Shown here one piece after another: positions 11,688 to 23,515 of a stretch of DNA of 64,000 nucleotides. The DNA comes from Micropterus salmoides (Eukaryota; Chordata; Actinopteri; Centrarchiformes; Centrarchidae), in contig NW_024041373.1 of NCBI RefSeq assembly GCF_014851395.1, forward strand, positions 5,477,495 to 5,541,494, given 5' to 3'. The notes under the pieces were generated by a model, which had not been told where the DNA came from, did no database searches, and saw only the letters and a program-made list of their open reading frames with translations. How positions within the stretch are numbered: position 1 is the first letter of the stretch; every line of letters starts with the position of its first letter. Both the position numbers and the translations under genes were made by a program.

Positions 11688-11950
11688 AGCCCAACCGACA
11701 TGAGCATTTTAAGACTGATGTTCTTTTATAATATTATATGAGATTTTGAAAAAACTATACATCACGTCGACCAATGACATAATGAAAAATTTTTTTTTAT
11801 TGTTATAAATAGTACAGAACAAAAGTAGAGCTGAATATGTTAGCTCATTTATATGTCTTTCAAACAGAGATGTTGCCAACAGGGGAGTTGCAGAGGGCCC
11901 TCTGGTGGACAAACTATACAACATCAACACTCATAACATAGAGCTGCAGT
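11688..11950. repeat. Degenerate dispersed repeat (hAT-like start)
   Basis: It opens with TTAGAGCCCAACCGACATGA, which resembles the TAGAGCCCGACCGATA start of a fish DNA-repeat family I remember. The interior is AT-rich, with a T-homopolymer, and a CTCF-like core lies near the right side. The right end is not defined. Confidence 0.35.
11897..11908 (-). promoter_or_regulatory. CTCF-like core motif
   Basis: On the minus strand the bases read CCACCAGAGGGC, a full match to the CTCF core CCASYAGRKGGC. Occupancy cannot be inferred from the motif alone. It lies inside a probable dispersed repeat. Confidence 0.4.
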
Positions 11951-13440
11951 AGGGAATTCATTTAATAACCTTTTGTCATATTTATGTCATCCAGAAAGTA
12001 GTAGTATGAGATAGATCATCTGTATAAAAAAAGGTCCACTGCTCCCTGAACAACACAACCAGGAGTCAGAGCCAGGAGTCTTCAAAGCAGTGTCAATTAC
12101 TGCTTGTACACAAGCTGCGCAGCCCGCTGCCCCTCCTCGCACATTCTCTCACTCAGTCAAGCTCAATATCCTCAGCTCGTAGCTTCAGAGGTTTTGCAAA
12201 CTTAATGTCCGATAAACAACCACCAGCAATGTAAGAACTGGCCATTCCTTTGCTGACAACAGTGTATAGTTCAAAACACGTGTGGGATCATGTCGTAGCA
12301 AAGATGAATGACAGTCTTGTTTCTGTAATCAGAGATGCTTAAAATCATTAGAGTATTTACTGAATAACTTACAGTTATTCTCAGATGACTTTGTCACATT
12401 TTAGAAGGTAAGAAAAAAAGATTCAGTATTATATATTATATTTGTGTCTAGGTTATAAAAAAGCTGCCAGATATTTCTTTCTTTATGTGCAATTGAAGTA
12501 CAACAATAGTCATACAAAAACAACTTTGTACAAGCCAGAGGAATCCACTAAGTCCATTGAAGTTCGCTGAATTTAATTTTAAAGTTAAAACTATAAAAAC
12601 AACTAGAAACATTTAAAATAAATATAGTTTTCTTCTCTTTAATTAAGGTGCCATAATGTTTGAAAGCAGGGTTTGGAGTCAGTTTATTTAGATTTGTGGA
12701 TATACATCCAACACATACTGCTATGCAATTGGCTTTATGTATCACAGGCTTTTTAAACCAACCTTCCACCTGTGGCTTCTAGAGAGAGCATAGTTAAAAA
12801 CTACACATCTTACTGTAAATGGCTACACTGTTCCGGTGTTTAACTTCAGAATCCACCAATCACTGATATTTTAAGGTCAGAGGTGTGAGACACCACAGTT
12901 ATAAAGTGAGAACTGATTAATGGGCAAGCCATAGCGATCAACTGAGCCTTGAGGCAACACACTGATACGCAGACATACACACAGAGTTGTATCCATACAC
13001 ACAGATTTATAGCTCTACTCCTGGAGGCATGAGTTACTTGCTGTCTCCCTTGAGATGTAGCCACACCTAGAAAAGAATGACCCCTTAGAGTGGCAGTCAA
13101 TCATTGTTGCCCAAAGAACATTCCCTGTAAAGCTGCGAATTTACGAGACGACTCATGTTATCTGGGTTTCCCATAGGACGCACCCACACAATCAGGCCCC
13201 AGAGAACACTTACATATCTGTCAGAGCACTTTAGTTGCTGTGTTACCAGTATATACAGAGTATAAAGAGTTTGAGGTTACACAGATAATACTGGTTAATC
13301 ACAAGCATCTCTTAAACCACTTCCAATCCAATATATAATAATTAACCTGGTTTAATTGCTACTTCTATCTAATTATCTGTCATTTACTCTTGTGCTCATC
13401 TTGTGGTGCGGGTCAACCGGTCAGTCTACTGATTGCTAGT
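11951..13440. other. Gene-free stretch
   Basis: Small frames at 12548-12769 and 12846-13100 (minus) have no domain features. The region is AT-rich with no element I can name. Confidence 0.4.
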
Positions 13441-13442
13441 TA

Positions 13443-14269
13443 CAGTTTTTTTCAATTGCTAACCTGCATTGGTCAAATCTGAAGTCACATTGTCAAAACT
13501 CTTCACACAGTCAGCAAAACAGAAGTGGATGTGGACCAAACTGTGAGTCATTTTTCATTGCTTTCACACAAAATGCATTCAATGACCACTTTCTCTAAAA
13601 TCCATGAACTCTTTTCACATTACTACTTCACCGCCAGCAAAACACTATACTGTATATCTGCAGCATGTTTTTCAGATGCTAACACACTGTGTCCAAAACT
13701 GTTAAAAACACATTCAGAACAAAATGTTTTCAAATTTCCTGCATTTTGCTGTAGCTGGACAGATACGGTATATATAGAAAATCTTTGCAGAACATTTACA
13801 TCCATTGGCAGCTGAGTTCTGGACAGTCTGGAGTCGATCAGTAGATTTTTGGGATAAACAAGTGAAAAGGCTGTTGCAATAATCCAGGCGTGATGAGATG
13901 AAGGCGTATAAAATGGTATCGGTGTTAACATAGATCGAATTTTTCCTATATTTCTAAGTTGATAAAAACATGATTGAACAGTTCAACAAATGTACGTAAT
14001 GCTTCCTGTTGTTAGTGTTTTGTAGGTCAGTGTGTTATGATGATGTTAATTTATGCTTTCTGAGTGGGTATTGTTGCCAGTGTTTTGGCTGGACAAGTTT
14101 ATTTTGAGGCTTATATGAAGTGTTTTGGTGGTTTAAGTGACTTTTGGAGGTGAGATTAACTGTTTGGCCAGGATGCATGTTGGTAATGCAGACTGTGTGA
14201 AGAGTTTTGAAAAAGTAGCTTCAGTTTTGACCATTGCATCTTAGCAATTGAAATACTGCTGAAATACTG
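13443..14269. mobile_element. Tc1/mariner-type MITE, 827 bp
   Basis: Inverted ends of roughly 75 bp match imperfectly: the left end has TCAATTGCTAA, GGTCAAATCTGAAG and TCAAAACTCTTCACACAGTC, and the reverse complement of the right end has the same blocks in the same order. Both ends start CAGT and are flanked by TA (13441-13442 and 14270-14271), the signature of Tc1/mariner insertion. No transposase is encoded; the small frames inside have no DDE motif. A LINE-derived fragment appears to sit in the middle. Confidence 0.75.
13812..13990. mobile_element. LINE-derived fragment nested in the MITE
   Basis: The segment from TCTGGACAGTCTGGAGTCGA through CAATAATCCAGGCGTGATGA to GATAAAAACATGATTGAAC matches, from memory, the non-coding part of an abundant fish LINE-derived repeat, in the same orientation as the repeats near 49.8 kb and 61.4 kb. 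Exact borders and a target duplication are not visible. Confidence 0.45.
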
Positions 14270-14271
14270 TA

Positions 14272-15089
14272 TTAAGTGTGGTTCTGCAGTGCAGCTAACA
14301 GGTGTGAGTGTCTGATCCACCATATAAAACTGCTGGCCTCAGGCTACTGCTGTAAATAAGAGTGGACTCTACCTGAACTGCTTTGTTTAATTCTATTCTT
14401 CAGTCATTCATCTAATGTACAGTACACTCCAACTCTCTGAAATATGACGTTTCTTGGTGCTTTTTTACAACATTAACCACTTAACAAAACAAAGGACTTC
14501 AAATCCCACAATCAATGCGTAGAATTATCTTAAGAACCTGGCTCACTTAATCTGTCATGGTGCGACTCACAGCCACTGGTGTCACATTAGCCAAAACTAA
14601 CCTCTCCAATTGTTTTCAGATCAACCAGCCATTTAAATTACAAAAGAGCAAATCCAGTCACGTGGTAACAATCCATGCATGGAGCAGGTCGAGCCTTGTT
14701 CGGCCTTACCTACTGCAGAGTTCGGTATCTGTATACTCTGGATGGTGTACTTCAGCAACTTGGATTTGCTTTCTGATTTAACGGCGTACACAGTTTTGGG
14801 AAAATTGCCCTGTTGGACATGTTTAGCTGAAGGTAAAAAGTCATATCATATCTATACTTGTATACGCGTATTTCTGCCCTTTGAGCTATAGAATCTGGAT
14901 CTGTGTGTCCTATTATTATTATCATTATTATTGCTTTCATTATTAGTACTATTGTTCACTTTCAATGATATCTGCACCACTTGCTCCTTTACTGTTGTTT
15001 TGCATCTCTATGTGGATATCACATTGGGCTACTGTGTTCCATCTCTCTCTCTCTCTCCCTCTTCCCTAACCATTCGATGCAGACGGTTG
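14272..15089. other. Gene-free stretch
   Basis: Several short frames in both directions (14557-14940) have no recognisable product. A CT run lies near 15044-15062. Confidence 0.4.
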
Positions 15090-15220
15090 CCCACCTTGTG
15101 TCTACGTTCTTTTTGAGGTTTCTACCTGTAAAAACGGAGTTTTTCTTTGCCACATTCCCCTCATGGTGGGAATGGTTGGGTCTCTGTAAACAACATTACA
15201 TAGAGTACAGACTAGACCTG
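15090..15220 (+). mobile_element. LINE 3' region, part 1 (interrupted)
   Basis: TGAGGTTTCTACCTGTAAAA, GGAGTTTTTCTTTGCCAC and GGGTCTCTGTAAA are in the order I know from the 3' end of an abundant fish LINE. The element stops at the base where the Harbinger-like insertion begins and resumes at 16488. A 216-codon frame from 14981 runs across this end and into the inserted element, so it is not a gene. Confidence 0.65.
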
Positions 15221-16487
15221 GGCCCTGTTAAGCCTGAGATGAGGGAAACTCTGGGCTTTCTGTTTCAGAGACCGAGATCAGTAACCCCGGCAACTTACGC
15301 TGTGAACCTAACCTCTTCGGGAGGAGGTTTACTTCAACAAACGCTTAGTTTCTCTCTTCTTCTGTCTGACATTTCCTCATTCATACTGACAATATCAAAG
15401 CACATATTGCAATGCAATTACGTCTTTAGAAACATGATCTTGAACATGACCTCTTTTATGATCTGTCATCGATGGATGGACAGAGAGTTATCTTTGGACA
15501 TCGTGGATTTATCCTCAGCACAGAATAAAATCTATAAGCTACACTGTGACTCTGTGGACATTAAGGCAGCTGTCAGGTTGGCAACAGTTGAACAGAAACA
15601 CTTTCTGGGGTGCATAAGACTACTGGAGTAGCCTAAACACTGTTTAAAATAATCTGTATAAATCTGATCAATGAACAGTAATCTTTCATATTGTAGTCGC
15701 ACTTATTGGAACATTCCTATCGTAGTTATCAACTGGAAATTATATGAATATTTCTGAGTGAGGATGACCATGGTGCAGCTGAAACAAATTAATGTAGTTT
15801 AAAAGAAGAAGAAAGATTTTATTAATGTAAAATAGACGTTTAAACATCACAGTCAGTTTGAACCTAGACACATTTTCCCCTGCAAAAAATCATTAATAGG
15901 CTAACCTACTGGGTAGGACTGTGACTTTACAGTCGCAGGTCCATGAGTAGCCTAAACTGTTTCTAATCTGTTCATTAATATTTTTCATCTTTGCCACCAG
16001 CATTGTTTTCCGTCAGGTTACAGCTGAATAAATACAGACTATTTAAAATGAATATAATGAGCTGTTGGAGAAGCACTTTATCATTCATTAGGGAAATTCC
16101 AGTCTGGTAAATGATGAATGAACAATGCTTTATAAAATGTAATATTGGTAACATATTGACTCCTTCCTCCACTCCTGTGTTTTAACATATAGCCTATCAT
16201 GGTCGCCGGTGGCACGCATTTATATTTATAGCTCCACCCGATTAAGATGGAGGATCTGCCTTTATTTACCTGTTGCCATGGTGAATCGTAATATCAAAGC
16301 TCCATTGATGATGGCTTTTTTTTCATCCCCATGCACACGCTTCCATCAGGTTCAACATAGTTCACTGTACTTATTCTGATCGGTTTTTCTGAAATCGGAA
16401 ACTTGGAGTTTCAAATCTCAAGCTCAGTCAACTCAGAGCTCAGGGTTAAGCTCAGAGTTTGTTAAACCTACTTTCTGAAACAGGGCC
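15221..16487. mobile_element. Harbinger-like DNA element, 1267 bp
   Basis: The ends are GGCCCTGTT on the left and CTTTCTGAAACAGGGCC on the right; the left end seems to have lost the inner part of its terminal repeat. A CTG duplication lies at 15218-15220 and 16488-16490. Removing the element restores a continuous LINE 3' end reading across ACCTGCTCTAGATG. Subterminal blocks such as GATGAGGGAAACTCTGGG and CTCAGAGCTCAGGGTTAA occur on the two sides. The interior has no intact transposase and many stops; I cannot assign its middle kilobase. Confidence 0.75.
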
Positions 16488-16570
16488 CTGCTCTAGATGA
16501 AAAATCTGAGAAGATAACTTCTGTTATGAATTGGTGCCATAAACAAAATAAAATAAAATTGAATTGAATG
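16488..16570 (+). mobile_element. LINE 3' region, part 2, with (ATTGA)n tail
   Basis: Continues the interrupted LINE end: AGATAACTTCTGTTATGA, a decayed GGTGCCATAAACAAAATAAA region, and the tail AATTGAATTGAATG. The short tandem tail marks the 3' terminus. Confidence 0.7.
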
Positions 16571-16659
16571 TACCATAACTATTTGTTTCATTAGATTGCC
16601 AGTTTTCATTCCCAAAGGCCTGTGTGTATCTGTCCAGCCCTCTGTGTGTGTGTGTTAGG

Positions 16660-16910
16660 AGGCTGCAGGGTGGAGACTAGTGACTGTGCATGTGGAGACC
16701 CACTTGCCAATGGTGACAGGATCCGTCAGTGTTAGCCAAACCCAGAAGGAGATAGAATCAGTAAATGCGAGCCGAGGCCTGGAGCGAGACAGCCGGCTTA
16801 CTTACCCTCTGCTCAGACCCTGAAGTCTCCATTTAGAAGGAGGGGGAAAGTTCTCAACACTTTTCAGCAGCTTACCCACTGCATTTCCATAAATGGAGCC
16901 TTTTGTATCA
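16660..16910. other. Candidate conserved non-coding segment
   Basis: GC-balanced, non-repetitive DNA with no long frame. It contains CATTTCCATAAATGGAGCC, a near-palindrome. No family is recognised. Confidence 0.2.
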
Positions 16911-17359
16911 TCATCACCATCATCATCACCACTTTGTTGATTCATGGTAACAGTAAGTGGTCCAAGTAGTGAGTGACACTAAGGTGTTTGAATTCATAGG
17001 TGTTTGCTGCTTGTCTTTGGATGTTAAAGTGTATATTTGTGTGAGCTTTGTAGATGTATTTTTTGGGAATTGTGAGTGTTAGCATGTGATTATACATTTT
17101 TCTGTTTTGTTTTTTTTAGTCTTTCAAGCCTCTGTGTGTTAGTGTGTGTGTGTTTCTGTGTTAGTGTGTCACTGTGTGTGTTACCAGAAGACCAGCGGTA
17201 TGGCTGAAGGCCCAGCCATGAGAAGCAGCAGGATGACATCAGAGGACAAACTGTACTCATAACAATGTTCGTTTCCACGTAAACGGACAGCCACTTTGGG
17301 CACGTCTCCACGGTGTCGGCCCGTCACCTCCAATCAGCAGCCGTCATCATCATCACCGT

Positions 17360-17720
17360 CCAATTATGTCGTCCCTCAAACCTTGACCCCCCCCCTGCTG
17401 ACTGCAAACTATCCATTTCACACTGCCGTCCCTATTCTTTCCCTTGGTACCTCTTTCTTTGTCCTTCTGCTGCTGTGTCTCTCCATCTGCCCTTTCCCCG
17501 CCTCTCTTTCCATCCCACCCTGTCTGTTTCTCTCTCTCTCTCTCTTCCTCTTTCTCCTTCTGTGTTGTTGGTGATGGCTGTTTTTCTTGGCAGGTGACGA
17601 GGCTCGATAGTGGTTTGGTCCCAGTGACACTGCACATTTTCCCCTCGTTCTCTCGCTCTCTTCCTCTCCCCTTCCTTTCTCTGACGGTCTATTCTTGGCT
17701 GTGCGTCCTCAGCAGTTTAT
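17360..17720. repeat. Pyrimidine-rich low-complexity tract
   Basis: C- and T-rich DNA with CTCTCTCTCT runs around 17530-17545. It creates several overlapping Leu/Ser/Pro-rich plus frames and Arg/Glu/Lys-rich minus frames, none of which is a gene. Confidence 0.7.
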
Positions 17721-18119
17721 AGGCGTTGCTCTCCCAAGGCGTTGCGCTAATTGTTATTCCATTTCCCCATCGCTACATCACTGCATCTGAATGTGTTACT
17801 GATTGACTTTGTGTGCGTGCGTTTGTCCATTTCTGCATGTGGTCATGCAATCAGTTTTGTATATTTGTGCAAAAAGCATGTTTGTATGTACGTCCTTCTG
17901 TTTAAGTGTGTGTGCGTGTACATTTAAATTTAATTTTGTATATTTACGTGTGCGGGTGTCACTTATCACCCCAGAATCTCTTGCTTTAGGAAAGCCTGGC
18001 ATGATTGCCAGTGTTCCACAGCGAGCGGGACAAGTGTTATGTAATTAGACCTAGTTCTATGGATGTTGCAGATGTGTCTCAGTGTGTGTACGTGTGTGTG
18101 GGTGGGTGTCATGGTTCGC

Positions 18120-18420
18120 TATCCATCTCTAGGGCATCTGCTCTCCATTATGCTTTAATGGATGTCAGATAAGAACATGACAAACGGATGCAGAATGCCT
18201 AAGAAACACCCCGGCTGCCCCACTGGGGGAGCTAGAGACTCATGGAAGAGGGGATAGCGCTTCTATTTTTCCATCTGTCCTTCCCTCTCTTCCCACCAAG
18301 GGCCCAAAAATCTAAGCCAGATAATTTTTGACGATAATTTTTATGATTTGTGTTGGCTCTGCTGTGGTGCCAGATGGGTGGGATTCGCCACATAGAACAA
18401 TACAATGAGTGCCAGAACTA
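18120..18420. other. Candidate conserved non-coding segment
   Basis: The stretch from CCAGATAATTTTTGACGATA through GTGTTGGCTCTGCTGTGGTG is non-repetitive and lacks frames. It resembles constrained regulatory DNA in texture only. Confidence 0.22.
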
Positions 18421-19536
18421 TTAGACAATCATTTGAAGGCATTTGAAAGTCAGTTTGTTGAACTTTTCTGTGGCTGGCAACTCGACTTGACATTATTTGA
18501 GCTGTTTTAATGGTCTAAGCCCCACCTAACCTGCTGATACTCCAAGCAGGTTAAAGTAAATGTTCAAATTCATTTGTTATCCTTTCTGTCTGTTCCTATT
18601 TATATCATCATTCTTATCCCTTTGACCTCTTTTCTCTTCCTCAAATTTTCAGTCACATCTTACAGTTAACTAATCAAATTTGACACTTTTTGTAAAGCAG
18701 GGAATGCTTTGGTAACACATCCATGGCAGACTGACAACCCCGTGGTAAAGAAAAGGAAGTACACACTAAAAATCACTTTGCTTCAATAGAGCACAGACAC
18801 AATACTGGGTTACCTGTACTCACTTCACCAATGTGTTTTTATATCTAGTGTTATTGTAATGTTTTAAATCAGTCAGGTTAAGCTCAAGTTTTATCTTAAA
18901 ACAAATGTGTTGTTAGTTTTATAAAACAATGTGCAAATGACGTTCAAGACTGCAAAGGATACAGATATTATTACCAATCAGTAAGACATAGTGCCATGTA
19001 AAGTTTTAAAGCAGGAGTGCATTATAACGGTTTGCAAACCATACCATGTAGGTTTGGGTAATTAACTCATCATTAATATAACACAAAAGTAACACTCAGT
19101 TAAAACAGTTCATTGTCTTGGGTGGTACACCCATTATTACACTGGTGCTGCACTGTGATGTTTTTGTAAAGCAATTTTCAAAATTAATCAAAGTGACAAT
19201 AATAATTGAAGCATATGAAAAAATATTTAAATCAAAGCAAGCAACAAAAATGGGGGGCAAGAAAGTTAAAAAAAAAACGTCTTTCAGAATTAAAAGGTTT
19301 TGAGATGAGATTCAGAACAATCAACAGAGTTTGCAGCAAATATCACCACATTATTACCTGCCCATTACTTAACCTTTTTGTGTCCCCTGGTCTATGTACC
19401 ACTTTACATGAGGGGAGCAAAATCACGAGGTAAGAGGAATTACTTAGGAACTACTCAATGGAACATGGATCAATTTAGGTGTGCAAAAAGAGCAACAAAT
19501 TATTAATTAATGAGCAATTAATGCGTCTTATTATCA
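18421..19536. other. Gene-free AT-rich stretch
   Basis: No repeat family or gene is seen. The short frame at 19118-19303 is Lys-rich low complexity. Confidence 0.45.
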
Positions 19537-20050
19537 GGGTTGAGCGAGTACTCGGCTGAAATGAGTATCTGGCACAGATAATGTACTTTTTATAAGAATG
19601 AGTATCAGCAGAGTAAAATGTGTCAGTATCCGTTTTCTAATAAACAACCAATATGGGAACTTTTATTCAAAAAAACTTAAGGTTAATTGGTGTCTCTAAA
19701 ATTGTCCTTGGTGTGAATGTGAGTGGTTGTTTGTCTATGTGTGGCCCTGCGATGGACTGGCGACCTGTCCAGGGTGCACCCCGCCTTTCACCCGATGTCA
19801 GCTGGGATTGGCTCCCGCCCCCTGTGGCCCTGTACGCAGGAGAAGCGGTTGACGATGGATGTTCTGTAAATAGTTCTTACTAGTGTGATAAAAAAAACCA
19901 TTAGCTAAATGAAGCTAAATTTTGAGGCTGCTCTGTAAATTGTTTTCTAATAAATATAGCAACCTCTTGAACCCATGTCAATTTCAGGCTTAAATTAACG
20001 ATTTTTGGTTAGTCACGCCCACTTATAGTTTAAGCCCCGCCCATTTGGAT
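19537..20050. repeat. Dispersed repeat family A, copy 2
   Basis: It starts CAGGGTTGAGCGAGTACTCG and shares ordered blocks with 4216-4580 (see copy 1). It ends with the GTTTAAGCCCCGCCCA block. It is interrupted by a LINE-type tail at 19685-19861. The two copies differ in their nested insertions, so those came after the family spread. Confidence 0.6.
19685..19861 (+). mobile_element. RTE/Rex3-type LINE 3' end
   Basis: AATTGTCCTTGGTGTGAATG, CCTGCGATGGACTGGCGACC, TCAGCTGGGATTGGCTCC and AGAAGCGGTTGACGATGGAT follow the order of a very common fish LINE 3' terminus that usually ends in repeated GATG units. Only about one tail unit is left here. The family name is from memory; the match to a fish-wide repeat is secure, the clade less so. 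Confidence 0.6.
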
Positions 20051-20864
20051 ACAGACTAAAAAAAAATATGATTTGTCGTATCAAAAGCAGCTTTCAACAC
20101 GATCGGACTGCAACAACACGTCACTTGTGACTCTAAGGAGAGCCTTCTTTGCGCTGTTCCTCTGATGGAAAAGATAAATATCCCACCATTCTCCCCCTTA
20201 TATGCTTCTTTCCCCCTCTGTCCCTTCTTTTTCTTCTCCTGGATCACCTCTCATTTTTCCAGATGGTCTTTTCACACTCCATTCAATCTGCTTGGACAGC
20301 AGGAAGTCAAGCCTGTATGGGACACTGGAACATTAATGTGTCCCCTTTGGATGCAGATCCACCCATTGGAAATGAAATGGAACTCTGGGTTCTCTGGGAT
20401 CTTCCAAGCGAGCACTGCCAAACTGGCAACCAAGCCAACAAAATGAGTTATGGTGTAGTTGACCTTGATTTAACTGCCATTTGCTCTGCTCACTGTTTTC
20501 CCTTTTCTTAGTTGCTCGACATGCCGGAACTTAATTTCCAAATGTGAGACAGCTTAATCTTTATCAAGCTTTACTGGTGCTTGATTTAGTGTTAGGTATT
20601 TTTATCAGTTGTACGTGGTATTTTAAGTCAGAAATCAAATTCTCTCACACACTCTCTCTATAATCCCCTCCCTCCTTCTTTACCTCCACTCCAACTCCCA
20701 CCCAACGATGGTCTGGTTTTCATTGCCGCTCTCTGTTGGAGCGCCAGTATGCGTCAGAACATCCCTGTGGCCTCTTCAAATAAAGACAGTTATGCACATG
20801 ACTTAAACCAAGTGCTATTCCAGTAACCATCTTCCTGACACAAATCAGGTGAACTTGTTGGACT

Positions 20865-20902
20865 CCTGTCCTGTGTTATGACCCCTGTCCTGTGTTATGA
20901 CC
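20865..20902. repeat. Two-copy 19-bp tandem duplication
   Basis: The unit CCTGTCCTGTGTTATGACC occurs twice without a spacer. Confidence 0.85.
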
Positions 20903-21042
20903 CCTCTTTGAGACTGTCAGAGTGGGGTCCTGGAAACAACTTGTTTTATGACGGAGAGATCCCATAGACCTTCCATTAAAACCTGCGCAGACTCGGGTAT
21001 GTTACTGCTGAAATCCTGTTCCACTTCTACAAGACATTTAAG

Positions 21043-21110
21043 GAGGGGCTCAACCTTTTGGGAAATACGATTTTTTGCTTTCTTACTTATCTAAACTGAA
21101 ACTTTATTAA
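21043..21110. mobile_element. Foldback-repeat fragment
   Basis: AACCTTTTGGGAAATACGAT followed by TTTCTTACTTATCTAAACTG resembles the outer arm of the foldback family seen at 29042-29337 and 35315-35822. Only one arm is present. Confidence 0.4.
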
Positions 21111-22315
21111 TGTGACCAGAAAAAGCAGCAGAATTTTTTTTTTACACATATCAAGCATGTCTCTACAAGACCAAATATGTGTACTTACGAAGAAGCTTAA
21201 ATCTAGACCTACATGTTGGTGGGAGTCTTGTTGTGTATTGCTGTGTCATTTACAATGGGAGGGGAGCCGAAATGTCAGGTCAGCATCAGCATATGTGTGC
21301 ATCTATGTGTGATTGTGCCAACTCATTTCCCTCTCGCAAGACGTCACATATGGACGCATGGTCGTCACCATTTACGTCACTTTGTAACGTACTGGGGATC
21401 CCTATAGTGCCATAGTTTAACGCAGTGGGGGAAGCCCTGAATGCCAGTTTCAGATGATAAAAAACTGCATGCTGATTAGTATCGGGGATGATGTCGGTCT
21501 TAGGAACATTCTCAAACTCACAACGTAATCGCTTGGCCTCGCGGGGTTGCTCTGTGCTCGGGTGAACAGGAGAATTTCCTCCTGTTGATGTCCTGATAAC
21601 TATTTAGTAAACAGTAATAGATTCTGGAAACTCACAAACAGCGAGGATCGGTCTCTCCTCAAATGATTTGTGCTGCGCATCGTGTACAAGACAATTCAAC
21701 TTCGGCAGCGGGTGTGGGTCGACCACTTTACCTCACTACTACTACTGAACACAGACTGTTTCTGCTGCTCCCTGATAAAAGAAAAGTGTTTCTGCTGATA
21801 CCTGTTCAGAAAAAAAAAAAAGAAAACAGATTTATATATGTTAACCTGTTACCCAGAAGGTGCCTGTTATGATGTTATGTGGCTCTGGACTGTAACTTGT
21901 TTTAACAAGCTAGATAAAAGGTAACGCCCTGGCAGTGGCAAATAGCTTTGGTTTTATACTCAATTTGATTACGTTAATGTTTAAGTTGAGATTTACAAGA
22001 AATATTTTAGTGCTACTGTGTAAAGGGAATACTGCTAGTAAAAAGCACCTTATTTGTGTTAGCAAACCACATGTTAGTACATTTAAATTAAAAGTGCGCA
22101 ATACACTACTTTAGAATTCATTATTCAATTTTGCGCATAACAATGCGATTAATTGCAGAAAATCATGTGATTAATTGTGTTTAAAATTTTTGATCTTTTC
22201 CTAACCCTAACCAAATTGCAACATTTCACAACTTTTAACAATGTGCAGTTTCAAAATGGTGATGTTTCACAACGTTAGCGTTTTATTTTGAAAGTGTAAT
22301 TGGACATATGGTAAT
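21111..22315. other. Gene-free stretch
   Basis: Overlapping frames at 21112-21415 in three plus phases have no domain features. CTAACCCTAACC at about 22200 is only two units and not telomeric. Nothing else is recognised. Confidence 0.4.
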
Positions 22316-22411
22316 TGCATATTTATTGTTGCTAACCTTACCAGACGTTGCATATTTATTGTTGCTAACCTTTCCAGACGTTGCATATTTATTGTTGCTA
22401 AGCGTTGCTAA
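22316..22411. repeat. 33-bp tandem repeat, three copies
   Basis: The unit starts TGCATATTTATTGTTGCTAA and continues CCTTNCCAGACGT. Copies begin at 22316, 22349 and 22382. The third diverges after GCTAA. Confidence 0.9.
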
Positions 22412-23040
22412 CTTGACCGTGGAGCTCTAAACGTCCAAAAATGATACTGAAAGGGGTACCCGAAGGGCCTTGACCAAGCGTTAATAAGTGACGAGTTGGG
22501 AGTGAGAATGTGATGCAACTGCATATTCGGTATGTAAACACAAAAAGACCCTATATGAGTATTTTTGCAAATCTGTATAGGTTGTACATAATCCTGCTTG
22601 TGTTTATACACCTAGTGATCCTGCGTTACTGTGTAAGTGTGTTAGTACTGATTGCAACACACTTGTAACAAGCCTGGACGAGCAGTCAGTGGCCATTTAT
22701 TGTATGTGTATGTGAGTCTGTGTGTGTGTGTTCATGAGTCATGAGGTTGGAGGTGGGGTGAAGGTGCTGAGAGACACCTAATTCCCGAGTACAGATACAG
22801 ACCTGGATGGAGCATTGCCAAGAACACAGGAGTATTACCTGTGTTCTTGTTCTGTCTCTCTTTCCTGCCACCACACACACACACACGCACACACACAACT
22901 GTGCTATTGTGAGAACCCTCCAACAACTGTATCGACCCCTTAATATAAACTGTATATTACCAACTCAAAATTTGGAGGAAAAAGGTGCAGCACTCATGAA
23001 AAAAACAGCAAAACAGCCTAAATAGAGAAACTGGTTCTTC
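22412..23040. other. Gene-free stretch with CA array
   Basis: A CA array with one CG variant lies at about 22871-22897. No gene is seen. Confidence 0.45.
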
Positions 23041-23515
23041 AGCACATAAAAAACTACCTCCCAGCCAGCCTGGACCCTCATCAGTTTGCTTTCAGAACTA
23101 ACAGATCCACAGAGGATGCCATCTCCACTGCCCCGAACTCAGCCCTCACACATTGTTGTTTTTTTGAGAAAAACAACAATGCTGTTTGTGGATTTCAGCT
23201 CAGCATTCAACACAATCTCCCCATGAAACTGATCAGCAAACTCAGCACTCTGGGTTTAAATACAACACTGTGCAAATGGATATTGGACTTCCTCACAAAC
23301 AGACTCCTGCCACACCACCAGACTGCAGAGCAGCTTTAAGACTCTAATTCAGACTTTAATTCATCCTCAGCACTGTTCCAGTGATGATAGTTTATTTCTG
23401 TTCACCATTTTTCATAATTGATTCTTTATTAATGTATATTGTCTGCTATGCAGCAGAAGGGAGTTACAAAACTCAATTTCACTCTACAACTTGTTGTATT
23501 GTGACAATAAACCTA
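23041..23515 (+). mobile_element. LINE fragment: broken RT and 3' tail
   Basis: The frame beginning near 23055 reads YLPASLDPHQFAFRTNRSTE, a typical non-LTR reverse-transcriptase segment (L2/CR1/Rex1 type). RT motif A, LFVDFSSAFNT, is at about 23182-23214 but in another frame, and ends in a TGA soon after. The first frame resumes with LISKLSTLGLNTTLCKWILD. The 3' part carries GCAGAAGGGAGTTACAAAA and TTGTATTGTGACAATAAA, the usual end of the element. At least two frameshifts and a large deletion between RT and tail make it dead. The tail is shared with the fragment at 42300-42480. Confidence 0.8.

Noticed and set aside
14981..15631. 216-codon plus frame, the longest of the window
   Set aside because: It crosses a LINE 3' end and the left part of an inserted DNA element, and has no domain.
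22195..22215. Telomere-like CTAACCCTAACC
   Set aside because: Only two units inside ordinary AT-rich DNA.
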